NCBI RefSeq assembly: GCF_009766085.1
Contig: NZ_LMUF01000041.1
Location: 55,374 to 119,373, forward strand
DNA from: Burkholderia sp. S171
Lineage (GTDB): Bacteria > Pseudomonadota > Gammaproteobacteria > Burkholderiales > Burkholderiaceae
DNA: 64,000 nucleotides
Direction of reading: 5' to 3'
Shown here: positions 1 through 9,028 of the stretch, piece by piece
Position numbering within the stretch: the stretch's first letter is position 1
Layout of the letters: each line of letters begins with the position of its first letter
Made by a program: the position numbers and the translations under genes
Notes under the pieces: model-generated
The model's database searches: none
What the model was told of the DNA's origin: nothing
Seen by the model: the letters and a program-made list of their open reading frames with translations, nothing else

Positions 1-1947
1 AGCATTTACGCCGATTGCCGTTGCGTTGATACCGTTCGAAATCGCACCATTACCGACTGCGACTGAGCCTTGCGCTGTAGCGTACGCATTCTGACCAATT
101 GCCGTGGCTTGCGCATCTGTAGCGTGCGTGTTGAGGCCAATCGCCATTGCGTCCGTACCGACCGCCTGCGTCTGTCCCAACTTGTTCGTATCACCCGTTG
201 CCAGCACGTCTGTCCAGTTTTGTGCCGAAGCACCTAACATCGACATCGCAACACCCGACTTCAACACTTGCTGCGATTGAGTCGGCGTCAGGCCGCTCAG
301 CATCTTCGTTACCTGACCCAGGTTCACTGCGTCCGTTGTACTTGTACCAATAGCGACGTTCGTGATGCGGCGTTCTGAACCGACCGAGCCAACAGATACC
401 GTGTTAGCAGCGCTGACAACGGAGTAGCTACCGATTGCTACCGAGTCCGCAAAGCCTGCACGGGCGTTCAAGCCAATGGCAAGCGCACGGTCAGAGCTAG
501 CAAACGAATTGCCGCCCAAAGCGATTGAATCGGTACTGCCTGCATTTGCAGCTGACGCCACACTCGGACCAAATCCAATGTACTTGATGGAACTGGCGAG
601 CTGCTTCGTGCTGTCAGTCACGGTGTTTAATCCAGCGGTCAACTGAGCAACGTTCACTGCGTCGGTGTTAGCTACGCCTGTTGCAACGTTCGACAACGTG
701 ACCGCTTTCGTCGCAGCTGTGCCGCCCAGCGTCACCTTTGCGTGCGATGCGTCGTCGTACTGGACTGCGTTGGTCGATCCGGTCAGTGCTGTTGTTGCTG
801 CCGCGCCTGCTGCCGTGACTGCTGCTGCAACGTCCGTGTACGTCGTGCCGTTAACCAAGATAGACGGCTTGCTGATCGTGCCCGTAGCCGGATTGAGCGT
901 TGAACCGCCGCCGATTGCCGCTGCTGCGCTCGATGCCGCGTTGAACAGTTGCGTACCGTTGACTGCGTCCGTGCTGGTTGCGCTTAGCGAACCGGCGGTC
1001 AGCTTGGTGATCTTCGTGCTGCCGGCAGAGCCCTTCAGCGTGATCGTGTTCATCGCCGTGTCGTCGTACGTTACGAGCGGATTGGTAACTACGCCACTCG
1101 TATTGACGTTCAAGCCTGCTGCCGTCAACTGAGCCAGATTCACTGCGTCCATGGCAGTCGTGCCGGCCTTGACGTTCGAGAGCTTCGTGCCTGCCGTACC
1201 GCCCAGCGTGACCAGATCCTTGGTCGTGCCGGTGTACGCTACGAACGAATTCGTGGCTTTACCCGTTGTGTCGATGTTCAAGCCTGCTGCCGTCAACTGG
1301 CCAACGTTCACTGCATCCGTTGCTGCCGCGCCTGCTGCCAGGTTCACGATCTTGCGTTGCGTTGTTGTGTTACCGACTGAAACCGTATTCACGTCCGTTG
1401 CGACTGATCCCAGACCCAGCGCGACCGAGCCCGAGCCCGTTGCGACGCTGTTCGTGCCAAGCGCCAAGGAATTTGCGCCACCTGCGGAAGCGCCTTGACC
1501 CAAGGCCACTGCACCGGTGTTGTAGGCAGCTGAATTAGCCCCGATTGCCGTGCCGCCGTTGCCCGCAGCCGCGTTCGCGCCGAATGCCAGGCTATCTGAA
1601 CTCGCCGAGCTGTTTTGGCCGACTGCAACACCGGAGCCAATAGCGTACGACGAGTCGCCAATAGCGACGCCACCCGTCTTGCTGGCGTTAGCCGGATCTA
1701 CATCGACTTCCGAGTCCGTGCCGATCGCAACACCGCCAGCCACATTGACCGTACCCGGCGTCATGGGATCAGCCATCGCGACCGAAGCGCCTGCCAGGCT
1801 CATGCCGCCAATAGCGATTTGCGTCAGGATTGCCTTCGAGATTGCCGTCTTCGCACGCTTGCTCTTGCTGCGACCCGTTGCTAGTTCTGAAACAGCGACC
1901 CATGATCCCGTCGACTCATTCCAAACCGATTTGTATGACTTGTTCAT
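1..1947 (-). CDS. Trimeric autotransporter adhesin (YadA/Hia type), 5' part
   Basis: The reading frame runs without a stop from an ATG at 1947 to the window edge (649 codons), so the C-terminal membrane anchor is not visible. Residues 1-24 (MNKSYKSVWN...) are the extended signal peptide region typical of large type V secreted proteins. A hydrophobic stretch and a likely cleavage site after AMA follow, near residue 59. The mature part is built of YadA-like head repeats (AIG/ALG-x-N-S/A-x-A) and at least five neck or connector motifs of the DAVN-x-x-QL kind, such as TDAVNVGQL. The gene is Ala, Gly, Thr and Ser rich. An AAAGGT Shine-Dalgarno lies about 8 bases before the ATG. It should form a surface trimer used for attachment. 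It lies downstream of a type I secretion operon on the same strand, separated by a terminator. Family assignment is firm; ligand and full length are unknown. Confidence 0.93.
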   Translation of the reverse strand, partial: MNKSYKSVWNESTGSWVAVSELATGRSKSKRAKTAISKAILTQIAIGGMSLAGASVAMADPMTPGTVNVAGGVAIGTDSEVDVDPANASKTGGVAIGDSSYAIGSGVAVGQNSSASSDSLAFGANAAAGNGGTAIGANSAAYNTGAVALGQGASAGGANSLALGTNSVATGSGSVALGLGSVATDVNTVSVGNTTTQRKIVNLAAGAAATDAVNVGQLTAAGLNIDTTGKATNSFVAYTGTTKDLVTLGGTAGTKLSNVKAGTTAMDAVNLAQLTAAGLNVNTSGVVTNPLVTYDDTAMNTITLKGSAGSTKITKLTAGSLSATSTDAVNGTQLFNAASSAAAAIGGGSTLNPATGTISKPSILVNGTTYTDVAAAVTAAGAAATTALTGSTNAVQYDDASHAKVTLGGTAATKAVTLSNVATGVANTDAVNVAQLTAGLNTVTDSTKQLASSIKYIGFGPSVASAANAGSTDSIALGGNSFASSDRALAIGLNARAGFADSVAIGSYSVVSAANTVSVGSVGSERRITNVAIGTSTTDAVNLGQVTKMLSGLTPTQSQQVLKSGVAMSMLGASAQNWTDVLATGDTNKLGQTQAVGTDAMAIGLNTHATDAQATAIGQNAYATAQGSVAVGNGAISNGINATAIGVNA

Positions 1948-2481
1948 GCTATGTACCTTTACAAAAATAAGAAAATCGCCTTGCGGCTCGGCAGAGACAG
2001 GGATCGATCTATTTATGAGATGCAATCCGTTTTAAGGGCTTCCGCTTAACGCTTGACGTTCATTGCCTTTCAGAGATTTCGCACTGAAGCACTGAGACCG
2101 GGTAGCAACTCAGGCCCGGTTTTTGTGACCGCAAACGAACTATAGGTTTGGAAGGCGAGCCGCTTAATGCGAAAACTCCTAATTTGCGTGGCGCAAAACA
2201 AAATCAGGTGTTTCTAAATTAAAAGATCGTGTAACGAGCTCTCATTTCGACATAGCCAAAGCCGCCAAAGCTTTGCTGGCAAAGACTTCACTCATTATGT
2301 CGGGTCGATTTTCCGATATTATCGAGATACTAGGATTAGTCTTATAAAATTAAACCGTTGCATCGAAACAACCCGTTACCCAGTGCGCATGCGACAAATA
2401 ACTACAAAAATGAGCTTGCTTTATTTTTTTAGAATTTTATTTGAGACAGCTTCTTTCTATAACACGCCCGTTTATATGAAA
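1948..2481 (-). promoter_or_regulatory. AT-rich upstream and leader region of the adhesin gene
   Basis: No gene is seen here. The stretch is much more AT-rich than its surroundings. Reading toward the adhesin, it holds a motif at 2184-2169 (minus AATTAGGAGTTTTCGC) that recurs upstream of the secretion operon, a possible -10 TATAGT at 2144-2139 with a weak -35 TTAAGC 17 bases before it, and a GC stem ACCGGG/CCCGGT (2120-2115 with 2102-2097). That stem overlaps an alternative CTGAG/CTCAG pairing (2113-2109 with 2096-2092). If the promoter guess is right, the leader is about 185 nt long. A separated inverted repeat CGACATA...TATGTCG lies around 2248-2306. All regulatory assignments are inference. 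Confidence 0.4.
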
Positions 2482-2514
2482 AAAGCCATTGGTGCGCTAG
2501 GCACCAATGGCTTT
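2482..2514 (-). terminator. Rho-independent terminator of the type I secretion operon
   Basis: A perfect 14-bp stem (arms 2482-2495 and 2501-2514) with a 5-nt loop is followed on the minus strand by six T residues. It sits about 80 bases after the stop codon of the TolC-like gene and separates that operon from the adhesin gene. Confidence 0.88.
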
Positions 2515-2595
2515 CTATAATCGATATCTTAAAATACAGCGCTGCACTTCAACACCGGAACAAGCTTTCATACACCTATTCGAAAGTGGTTCTTG

Positions 2596-4821
2596 TCAAG
2601 ACTCCTGCAACCACTGATTCAACGTACCATTATTAAGATGAATTTTAAGAACTGCCTGATAGGCATCAAACTGGGTTGCCGTTGCGCTGACCTGGTTGTT
2701 ATAGAAATCGCTTTCAGCCGATAACACATCCAGCAACGTCCGGCGGTTCAAGTGGTACCACTGCTCAAAAAACTGCTTCCGGATCAGATCCGATTCCGTC
2801 GACTGCTGCTCGTACAGTTTGGCGCGCGTGCTCATGGCCAGAGCGTCGTGATAAGCGTCACGCACCTTGAATTCCGAGTCGAGCGCCAGTTGGTCCCGTT
2901 TGTCCAGGCTAGACGATGCGCGAGAAAGCGCAGCACGCTCAGCCGCGCGCTGACTACCGCCCTGAAACGGCGTCCAGCTTAGTTGCAGCATGGTCGACCA
3001 CGGCTGCCGATTGCCGAACACATCCGGCGCCGTGTTCTTGTTGATTACCCAATTCAGTTTGGGCAAGGAATCCGCGTGCACCGACTGCGCACTCAGCTTC
3101 GCTGCGGCGGCCTCGGCATCGGCCTGGGCGATTGCCGGATTCTGTGCGACAGCCGCGACCGACGAATCAACACCATCGAGCATGAACTGCCAGTGCGTGC
3201 CGGCGGGCATGGGCGTAGGCTCCGCACCCACCAGTTTCTGGACCGCAATCTCCTGCGTGCGAGCTTGCGCTGCGACCATTTCCTGCGACGTCTGGGCCTG
3301 CAGCAGCCGTGATTTCGCTTGCGTCAGCTCGCTCAGGCGACCTGGGTCAATCTTGACGATCTCATCCAGCATCTGCACCAGTTGCGACATGCGCTTGACG
3401 TAGTTCTCGCCAATTGCATATACAGCACGGTTCTTGGTCAGTTCGACCAGGCTGCTCGATGTCTCGTACGCATTCTGCTGCGCCAATGTCTGGAAGTAGA
3501 ACTCCGCGGCTTGCGCTGTTTTCTTACGGCTGTCGATACTCTTGCTCGTCTTGCCGAAGTCGTAGATCAACGTAGTGATCGCGACGCTGGCGGTCGGGCG
3601 GTTGTACTGGTTGAAACTCGCGCTATCGCCGGTAATGGAAGGCGAATTCGCGCCGACCTGGATCTGCGGATAACGCTGGCCCTTCACCTGGTCGACGTCG
3701 AACTTTGCCGCGTCCCAGTCATTGCGAGCCTGCTTCAGCGCAGGGCTGCGCGCCGCCGCAGCGTCCGCCGCGTTGCGCAACGCGGCACGGATAGCTTGCT
3801 CCGGCACGACGGCTGTATCGGCAACCGCTTTCGTGCTGCGACCGTCGTCCAGCCAGTCGGCATAGTTATCCTCAACGCCGCGACCCTTGCGCAGGCCCTT
3901 TTGCATCGGTGCGTTGGCGCCATTGGCAAGCGGGCCAGCGATATTTGTATCGCCCGTTCGCGCAGAAGGTGCGCCGCGACGGATCGAGGACTCGGCCTGG
4001 TCAGACGGCATTGAAGACACCTCATTGCCGTCGAACTTGTTCGCTGTACCTGAGGCAATACTTCCACGCAACGAAATGATGTCCGCTTGCATATCAGGCG
4101 CACGCTTGATCGAGAGTGCCGGACGAATTGGCGACGTGGAGAGACCCAACGGCGCCGCGACCGGCGCTGCCACGGGTGCACGCAGCTCTGGCACAGGCTC
4201 ATTCCGAACCGGGACGGCAACCGGGGCGACGTTGCGTGCGACCGAAGCCGTCTGCTGAGCCGCTTGCTGAGCCGCTTGCGCCTCATTGGCGTCATTCGAG
4301 CTCGGCTGCAAGTTATCTTCCGGCACCAAACCTGCATCGGCGAAACCTCGCGAACGCGGCATCGGCGGCGCTGGCTGAACGCGGCCCTGAGGCGCCGCAT
4401 TGAACGCTACCACCTGTTTCTGTGCAAGCGCCCGGGCGGAAGCTACTGATGTGGACGTGGTCGCGGTATCTGCTTTCGGTACAGAAGGCATCGTGGTCGA
4501 AACCGGGTTGCTGACTGCGCCCGGCTGCGGCGACATCGCTCGAACGGAGTCATTCGACATGCTGGATGCTTCGTCCAGCGTGGTTCTTGCGACTTGCGCC
4601 ACGGCGGGTGCCTGAGTCAACGGGGCGTGCTGCTGCGGAGCCCACTGCATGTCGTCAAGCGCGGATCTCGCCTGAGCCTGCGCCGGCAGTGCCGACAATG
4701 CTACTGCTCCCGTTCCCACCAACACGCTGAATGCAGAAAACAGCGGCCGGCGACGGACTACATCTTTGATGAGTTGCTCTTCGCGACGATCTATCCGCGC
4801 GGTATGGATTGAATTTGACAT
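2596..4821 (-). CDS. TolC-family outer membrane protein with long N-terminal extension
   Basis: The product has 741 residues. Residues 1-50 look like a signal peptide with a long charged start, a hydrophobic core (FSAFSVLVGTGAVALSA) and an AQA cleavage site. Residues about 52-335 are low-complexity Ala/Pro/Gln/Ser-rich sequence with no recognisable fold. The TolC-type outer-membrane factor repeats fill about 340-741, for example ALKQARNDWDAAKFDVDQVKGQRYP and the later LSWTPFQGGSQRAAERAA region. The usual family length is about 420-500, so the extension is the odd feature. It is the last gene of the operon, 5 bases after the adaptor gene. By family it should be the outer-membrane exit duct of a type I secretion machine. 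The function of the extension is unknown. Confidence 0.9.
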   Translation of the reverse strand: MSNSIHTARIDRREEQLIKDVVRRRPLFSAFSVLVGTGAVALSALPAQAQARSALDDMQWAPQQHAPLTQAPAVAQVARTTLDEASSMSNDSVRAMSPQPGAVSNPVSTTMPSVPKADTATTSTSVASARALAQKQVVAFNAAPQGRVQPAPPMPRSRGFADAGLVPEDNLQPSSNDANEAQAAQQAAQQTASVARNVAPVAVPVRNEPVPELRAPVAAPVAAPLGLSTSPIRPALSIKRAPDMQADIISLRGSIASGTANKFDGNEVSSMPSDQAESSIRRGAPSARTGDTNIAGPLANGANAPMQKGLRKGRGVEDNYADWLDDGRSTKAVADTAVVPEQAIRAALRNAADAAAARSPALKQARNDWDAAKFDVDQVKGQRYPQIQVGANSPSITGDSASFNQYNRPTASVAITTLIYDFGKTSKSIDSRKKTAQAAEFYFQTLAQQNAYETSSSLVELTKNRAVYAIGENYVKRMSQLVQMLDEIVKIDPGRLSELTQAKSRLLQAQTSQEMVAAQARTQEIAVQKLVGAEPTPMPAGTHWQFMLDGVDSSVAAVAQNPAIAQADAEAAAAKLSAQSVHADSLPKLNWVINKNTAPDVFGNRQPWSTMLQLSWTPFQGGSQRAAERAALSRASSSLDKRDQLALDSEFKVRDAYHDALAMSTRAKLYEQQSTESDLIRKQFFEQWYHLNRRTLLDVLSAESDFYNNQVSATATQFDAYQAVLKIHLNNGTLNQWLQES

Positions 4822-4826
4822 GGTGC

Positions 4827-6104
4827 TTATCTCTCGCGGAACGCTTCACGCGACTTGAAAATCGGTTTCAGCAAGTACGACAGAACGGTCTTTTCGCCAG
4901 TGCGAATCTCAACGTTGCCGGTCATGCCCGGGATGATCGGAAGGTGCTTGCCAGCGGCGGTGAGCTCACTCTTCTCGGTCAGGACTTCAACGCGGTAGTA
5001 AATGGCATCGGCTTTTCCTGGTGCTGCTTTGTCGTCGGCGAAGGTGTCCGGGCTCACGTTCAGAACGTGTCCCTTCAGACCACCGTAAATACCGAAGTCG
5101 TAGGCGGAGATCTTCACCATGGCCGGAAGTCCCGGCTTGAGGAACGCCACATCGGAAGGCTTGATACGCGCTTCAACAATCAACTGATCCGCGAAGGGAA
5201 CAATGCTCATGATTTGCTGACCCGGCTGGATCACGCCGCCAACGGTTGTCACCTTGATGTCCTTGACCGTCCCTTTCACCGGTGCAACCAGCGTCGTACG
5301 TTTCAATACGTCAGCGCGCCCAACCAGGTTTTCCTTCGTCTGCGCGAGTTCGAGTTCGAGTCGCGAGAGTTCGTCGTTGGCGTCGGCCTGATACTTGTTG
5401 CGGCGATCCACGATCTGCGATTGAAGTTCATTGGCGCTGCGCTTCATGCGAATCACTTCGGTTTCCGAAATAAGTCCACGCGCGGCCAGCGGCTCGGTCA
5501 TGTTGAGCTCGTCCATGGCGAGCGTGTAGCTATGCTGAAGTGATGCCACGCTGTCGTCCAAAGCCTGGCGGCGTGCGGTATAGGCCATGGTTTCGCTTTG
5601 CACGACACTTTTGTCGGCCAGGACGTCCGGAGGAAATACCAGCGCTGTGTGAAACGCTTCAGCTTTCAAGCGAGCAACTTTCCCACGCAAGCCAATCAGC
5701 TTCGACAGACCTTCTGCATAGTTCGAATCGGCCCGCTTCGGATCGATGTTGAGCAACAGTTGCCCCTTTTCGACCACATCGCCTTCACGCACATGCATGT
5801 CGGCGAGAATTCCGCCTTCCAGCGACTGGATGACCTGCTCGCGGCTGACGGGAATGACTTTGCCCTGCCCTTGCGTGATTTCCTCGACCTTGGCAAATTT
5901 CGCCCATACAACGCCGCAGACGAGGATTGCCGCGACCAGATACAGCACGACCAGCGTGCCGGGGATCGTTTGTGCAAGCTGCGACTCGCGCAGATCGTTC
6001 ATGTAGGCAGCGTGCGCCGGATGCATGCGCGGTTCAGCATTCTTGCGACGGCCAGCCGGCGTCAGTCCTCGGACCCAGCGGCCCAGTTTAGTGAGTGAGT
6101 TCAT
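4827..6104 (-). CDS. HlyD-family type I secretion periplasmic adaptor
   Basis: The product has 425 residues. It has a cytoplasmic N-terminus, one membrane helix at about 48-70 (LVVLYLVAAILVCGVVWAKF), a biotinyl-lipoyl-like half motif (GKVIPVSREQVIQSLEGGIL), a long periplasmic coiled-coil hairpin (about 140-270), the second lipoyl half, and a C-terminal beta-barrel region with the common P-x-MTGNVEI-x-TGEKTVL-x-YLLKP ending of HlyD/LapC-type adaptors. It joins the inner-membrane ABC transporter to the TolC-like duct. Its start overlaps the ABC gene stop by 4 bases (ATGA), which implies translational coupling. Confidence 0.94.
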   Translation of the reverse strand: MNSLTKLGRWVRGLTPAGRRKNAEPRMHPAHAAYMNDLRESQLAQTIPGTLVVLYLVAAILVCGVVWAKFAKVEEITQGQGKVIPVSREQVIQSLEGGILADMHVREGDVVEKGQLLLNIDPKRADSNYAEGLSKLIGLRGKVARLKAEAFHTALVFPPDVLADKSVVQSETMAYTARRQALDDSVASLQHSYTLAMDELNMTEPLAARGLISETEVIRMKRSANELQSQIVDRRNKYQADANDELSRLELELAQTKENLVGRADVLKRTTLVAPVKGTVKDIKVTTVGGVIQPGQQIMSIVPFADQLIVEARIKPSDVAFLKPGLPAMVKISAYDFGIYGGLKGHVLNVSPDTFADDKAAPGKADAIYYRVEVLTEKSELTAAGKHLPIIPGMTGNVEIRTGEKTVLSYLLKPIFKSREAFRER

Positions 6105-8407
6105 GCTTGTTCCTTCGTAGCGCCGGCCGCTTGAATGCCTGGCTGCGCCGTTTGTGTGACAGCCGGCGTACGTAGCGCGGCAAGCACGGTTTCCTTGGGG
6201 CCGTCGGTAACGACTTTGCCTTCATCGACGACAATGATTCGATCCACCAGTTGCAACAGCGAAGGCCTGTGCGTGACGACAATCAGCGTCGTGCCAACGG
6301 TTGCCGTTGCCAGGTCGCGGATGAACGCGGCTTCGGTTTGTGTATCCATCGCGCTGGTCGGTTCGTCCATGAGCAGCAGCTTGGGACGGGCAAGCAGACA
6401 TCGGGCAAGGGCCACGAGCTGGCGTTGGCCGCCGGACAAGCCGTCGCCGTTTTCGCCGATCTGCATGTTCCAGCCTTGCGGATTGCTCGCTGCGAGAGCG
6501 TCGATTCCCGTGACCTTTGCAACGCGCAGCAATTCGTGAATCGATGCTTCGGGACGGCCGATCATGACGTTCTGGCGCAGCGAGCCGTAGAACAAGCGGC
6601 TGTCCTGAGCGACGTAACCTACTGAGGCGCGCCAGTCGGACGGATCGATTTGCGAGAGATCGATGCCGTCGCTGAACACCTGGCCGCTCGTCGGACGATA
6701 AAGATTCGACATCACCCGCAGCAGCGAAGACTTGCCACTTCCCACGCGACCCAGAATGGCAATGCGTTCGCCCGCCTGAACCTTGATGTTGATGTTCTTG
6801 AGAAACTCAGGCGGCTTCATGCCACCCGGCGACGGGTAATGAAAACCAACGCCCTTCAGTTCGATCGCACCCGTGACAACCGGGCCATCGAGGTAATCCA
6901 CTTCGGGGTCACGTTCGACCGGCTTCTTCATCAAACCGCTCAGCGAATCGAGCGCGGCCTTGGACTGCTGGAAACGCACAGCCAGACCGGTCACTTGAGC
7001 AAGCGGGGCCAGCGCACGGCTTGCCAGAATCACGGAACCAATCAATGCGCCCTGGGTGAGCTTGCCATCGGCAATCAGGTACACGCCGGCGACCACGATC
7101 ATCACGGTCTCGAACTGCGTGATCCACGAAACGAAGTTGGTGGCGAGCGCTGAAAGGCGCTTAGACTTCATCGAGGTATCGGACGCTTTCGCGGAAAACA
7201 GTTCCCAGCGTTCCTGCATGTAACGTTCGCCGCCCGTTGCCTTGAGCGTTTCAATACCTTCTACGGTTTCAATCAGGACACCTTGCTTCAGCGAAGATTC
7301 GCGCAGGTTTTCCTTCATGGTCTTCTTGAGCGGCCACTGAATGAACAAGCTCACACCAATGATCACCGGAATCAGCGCCAGCGGAATGAAGCCAAGCGGG
7401 CCGGCAATCATGAAGATCACCGCGATATACAGGAACGTGAACGGCAAGTCGGAGATGGTTGCGAGCGTCGCGGACGCCACGAAATCGCGTACCGATTCGA
7501 ACTCCCGCAACTGATTGGCAAACGATCCCGACGACGCCGGCTTGTGTTCCATCCGGATGGACAGTGCCTGCTTGAAGAGCATCGCGCCCATGATCAAGTC
7601 GGCTTTTTTGCCGGCGACATCCAGCACGTGCGCTCGAACATTTCGCGAGATGAACTCGAACAACATGGCAATCGCCACACCAATCGCCAACGACCACAAA
7701 GTCACGAAGGCCTGGTTGGGCACGACACGGTCATAGACGTTCATGGTGAAGAACGTACCGGCCAGCGCAAGCACGTTGATCAGCAGAGCGCCGAGCGCAG
7801 CGCTCCAGTAATAACGGCGATACCGCCACAATGTGCTCAGCAGCCAGTGACCGTTTTCCTTCGGCGCCGGCTTGCCGGCGCGCGTGTCGACGCGTCCGAC
7901 TGGCTTTATGAGCATCGCAAAGCCGGAGTAGTTCGCCTTCAGTTGGCTCACGCCGATAGCAACGACTTTCGAGCCCGCTTCCGGCAGCACCACGAGGTAC
8001 GCGGCTTCCATCTGGTCTTGCGGCTGCTCGCCCTCCTTCATTTCCGAAGCTGGCTTGATGAGCTTGACGTCGGTCGGCGAACGGCCGATCAATACGCAAC
8101 CACCGTGATCCTTGCGGAACAACACGACGGGTAACAGCATGGGCGAAACTTCATGCGGCTGACGTTCGATGACACCCACCGAGAAGCCGGACTGCTCCAT
8201 GGCGAGTTGTGCTTGCTTCGGCGAAATGAATCGTCCAGCGGGGAGTCCTGACAACATGGCCGCTTCGCTGGTGGGCTTGCCGTGATAGGCCGCCATCCAT
8301 ACGAGGCTTTGCAGCAGGGTGTCGTCAACCTTCGTGGTGAGTGTAAATTTTTCCTCGCCGCCGTCCGGTTGCATGGGCGTTATCGCGCCCGGTACTTCAT
8401 TTTTCAT
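6101..8407 (-). CDS. Type I secretion ABC transporter/ATPase (LapB/LssB-like) with degenerate C39 domain
   Basis: The product has 768 residues. Residues about 22-150 form a C39-peptidase-like domain, but the catalytic cysteine region reads LLQSLVWMAAYHGKP with no Cys, so it is a non-cleaving substrate-docking domain. Membrane helices span about 195-470. The ATPase domain has Walker A GRVGSGKS (553-560), Q-loop Gln 601, signature LSGGQ (657-661), Walker B LLLMDE (677-682) and H-loop His 713, all intact. It is the first gene of the operon with the adaptor and TolC-like genes. The frame stays open for about 65 codons upstream but contains no ATG, and no strong Shine-Dalgarno is visible before the chosen start. 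This transporter type normally exports large repeat adhesins or RTX proteins. No RTX-type substrate is visible in the window. Confidence 0.93.
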   Translation of the reverse strand: MKNEVPGAITPMQPDGGEEKFTLTTKVDDTLLQSLVWMAAYHGKPTSEAAMLSGLPAGRFISPKQAQLAMEQSGFSVGVIERQPHEVSPMLLPVVLFRKDHGGCVLIGRSPTDVKLIKPASEMKEGEQPQDQMEAAYLVVLPEAGSKVVAIGVSQLKANYSGFAMLIKPVGRVDTRAGKPAPKENGHWLLSTLWRYRRYYWSAALGALLINVLALAGTFFTMNVYDRVVPNQAFVTLWSLAIGVAIAMLFEFISRNVRAHVLDVAGKKADLIMGAMLFKQALSIRMEHKPASSGSFANQLREFESVRDFVASATLATISDLPFTFLYIAVIFMIAGPLGFIPLALIPVIIGVSLFIQWPLKKTMKENLRESSLKQGVLIETVEGIETLKATGGERYMQERWELFSAKASDTSMKSKRLSALATNFVSWITQFETVMIVVAGVYLIADGKLTQGALIGSVILASRALAPLAQVTGLAVRFQQSKAALDSLSGLMKKPVERDPEVDYLDGPVVTGAIELKGVGFHYPSPGGMKPPEFLKNINIKVQAGERIAILGRVGSGKSSLLRVMSNLYRPTSGQVFSDGIDLSQIDPSDWRASVGYVAQDSRLFYGSLRQNVMIGRPEASIHELLRVAKVTGIDALAASNPQGWNMQIGENGDGLSGGQRQLVALARCLLARPKLLLMDEPTSAMDTQTEAAFIRDLATATVGTTLIVVTHRPSLLQLVDRIIVVDEGKVVTDGPKETVLAALRTPAVTQTAQPGIQAAGATKEQA

Positions 8408-9028
8408 GGCATTTGACTTTTGAGCGTCCGGTGGGGAGGCATAAGCCTCCGAACCGGCCGGGGTGGGTACGTCGCTCTGGACGACGCGAAAAGATTCATC
8501 GCGGGATGCATTTATTTCAGCGGGTGCATTATCTGCACGGGCTAGGACGCGGAAAATCGGAAACGTCTTAAATACAAACAGGGAAAGGAATCCGTAATTG
8601 CTGCTCTGCGCACTGACTTAATGCGATGAGTTGATTCTCGGCGTCGAGGCCTCGGACAACCATGAGAAACGTCCTAATTAAACGGATGCCGGATAGTGGG
8701 AAGTGAGGTGGTTTTTTGAAGCAGAACCGGAAGCTGATGCAGCGGAGCGTGAGCAACGGCGGGGGTTGAGGAGCAGAAACCAGACGCGACAACGCCCGCG
8801 CTGGAAGCCGGAGTTTCGGCAATTGCAAGATACTGCAGCGGATCAGAACCGCTTTATAGCGACCCTAACGCTGCTCGGAACAGACCGGGAACCGGCGATT
8901 CGTTGAGCACGGAATGCGACTGATCTAAACGTTATGTTTCGCCGCGTGCGAATGACTTGAACGCAAGCTGAAATACGGTCGAGCATGCTTTAAGCTGCAA
9001 CGCTGCGCATAACCAGGAAAACCTCTCC
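8408..9028. promoter_or_regulatory. Divergent intergenic region between the secretion operon and cutC
   Basis: No convincing gene lies here; the short minus-strand ORF at 8568-8828 has no support. The region holds two copies of a motif also found before the adhesin gene: plus-strand GAGAAACGTCCTAATT at 8664-8679 and CGGAAACGTCTTAAAT at 8558-8573. A GGAGGC-ataa-GCCTCC hairpin lies at 8435-8450, about 30 bases before the ABC transporter start. The promoters for both flanking transcription units must be here, but I cannot place a -10/-35 pair with confidence. Confidence 0.45.

Noticed and set aside
665..1498. Plus-strand ORFs across the adhesin gene
   Set aside because: They are antisense to a clear trimeric autotransporter frame; their Val/Ala/Pro-rich products mirror the repeat composition.
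2092..2125. Plus-strand terminator (ACCGGG stem followed by TTTTT)
   Set aside because: No plus-strand gene precedes it. The same bases make more sense as leader structure of the minus-strand adhesin gene, though a dual role is possible.
8568..8828. Minus-strand ORF of 86 codons upstream of the secretion operon
   Set aside because: No Shine-Dalgarno, no family likeness, and it overlaps the likely regulatory sites.
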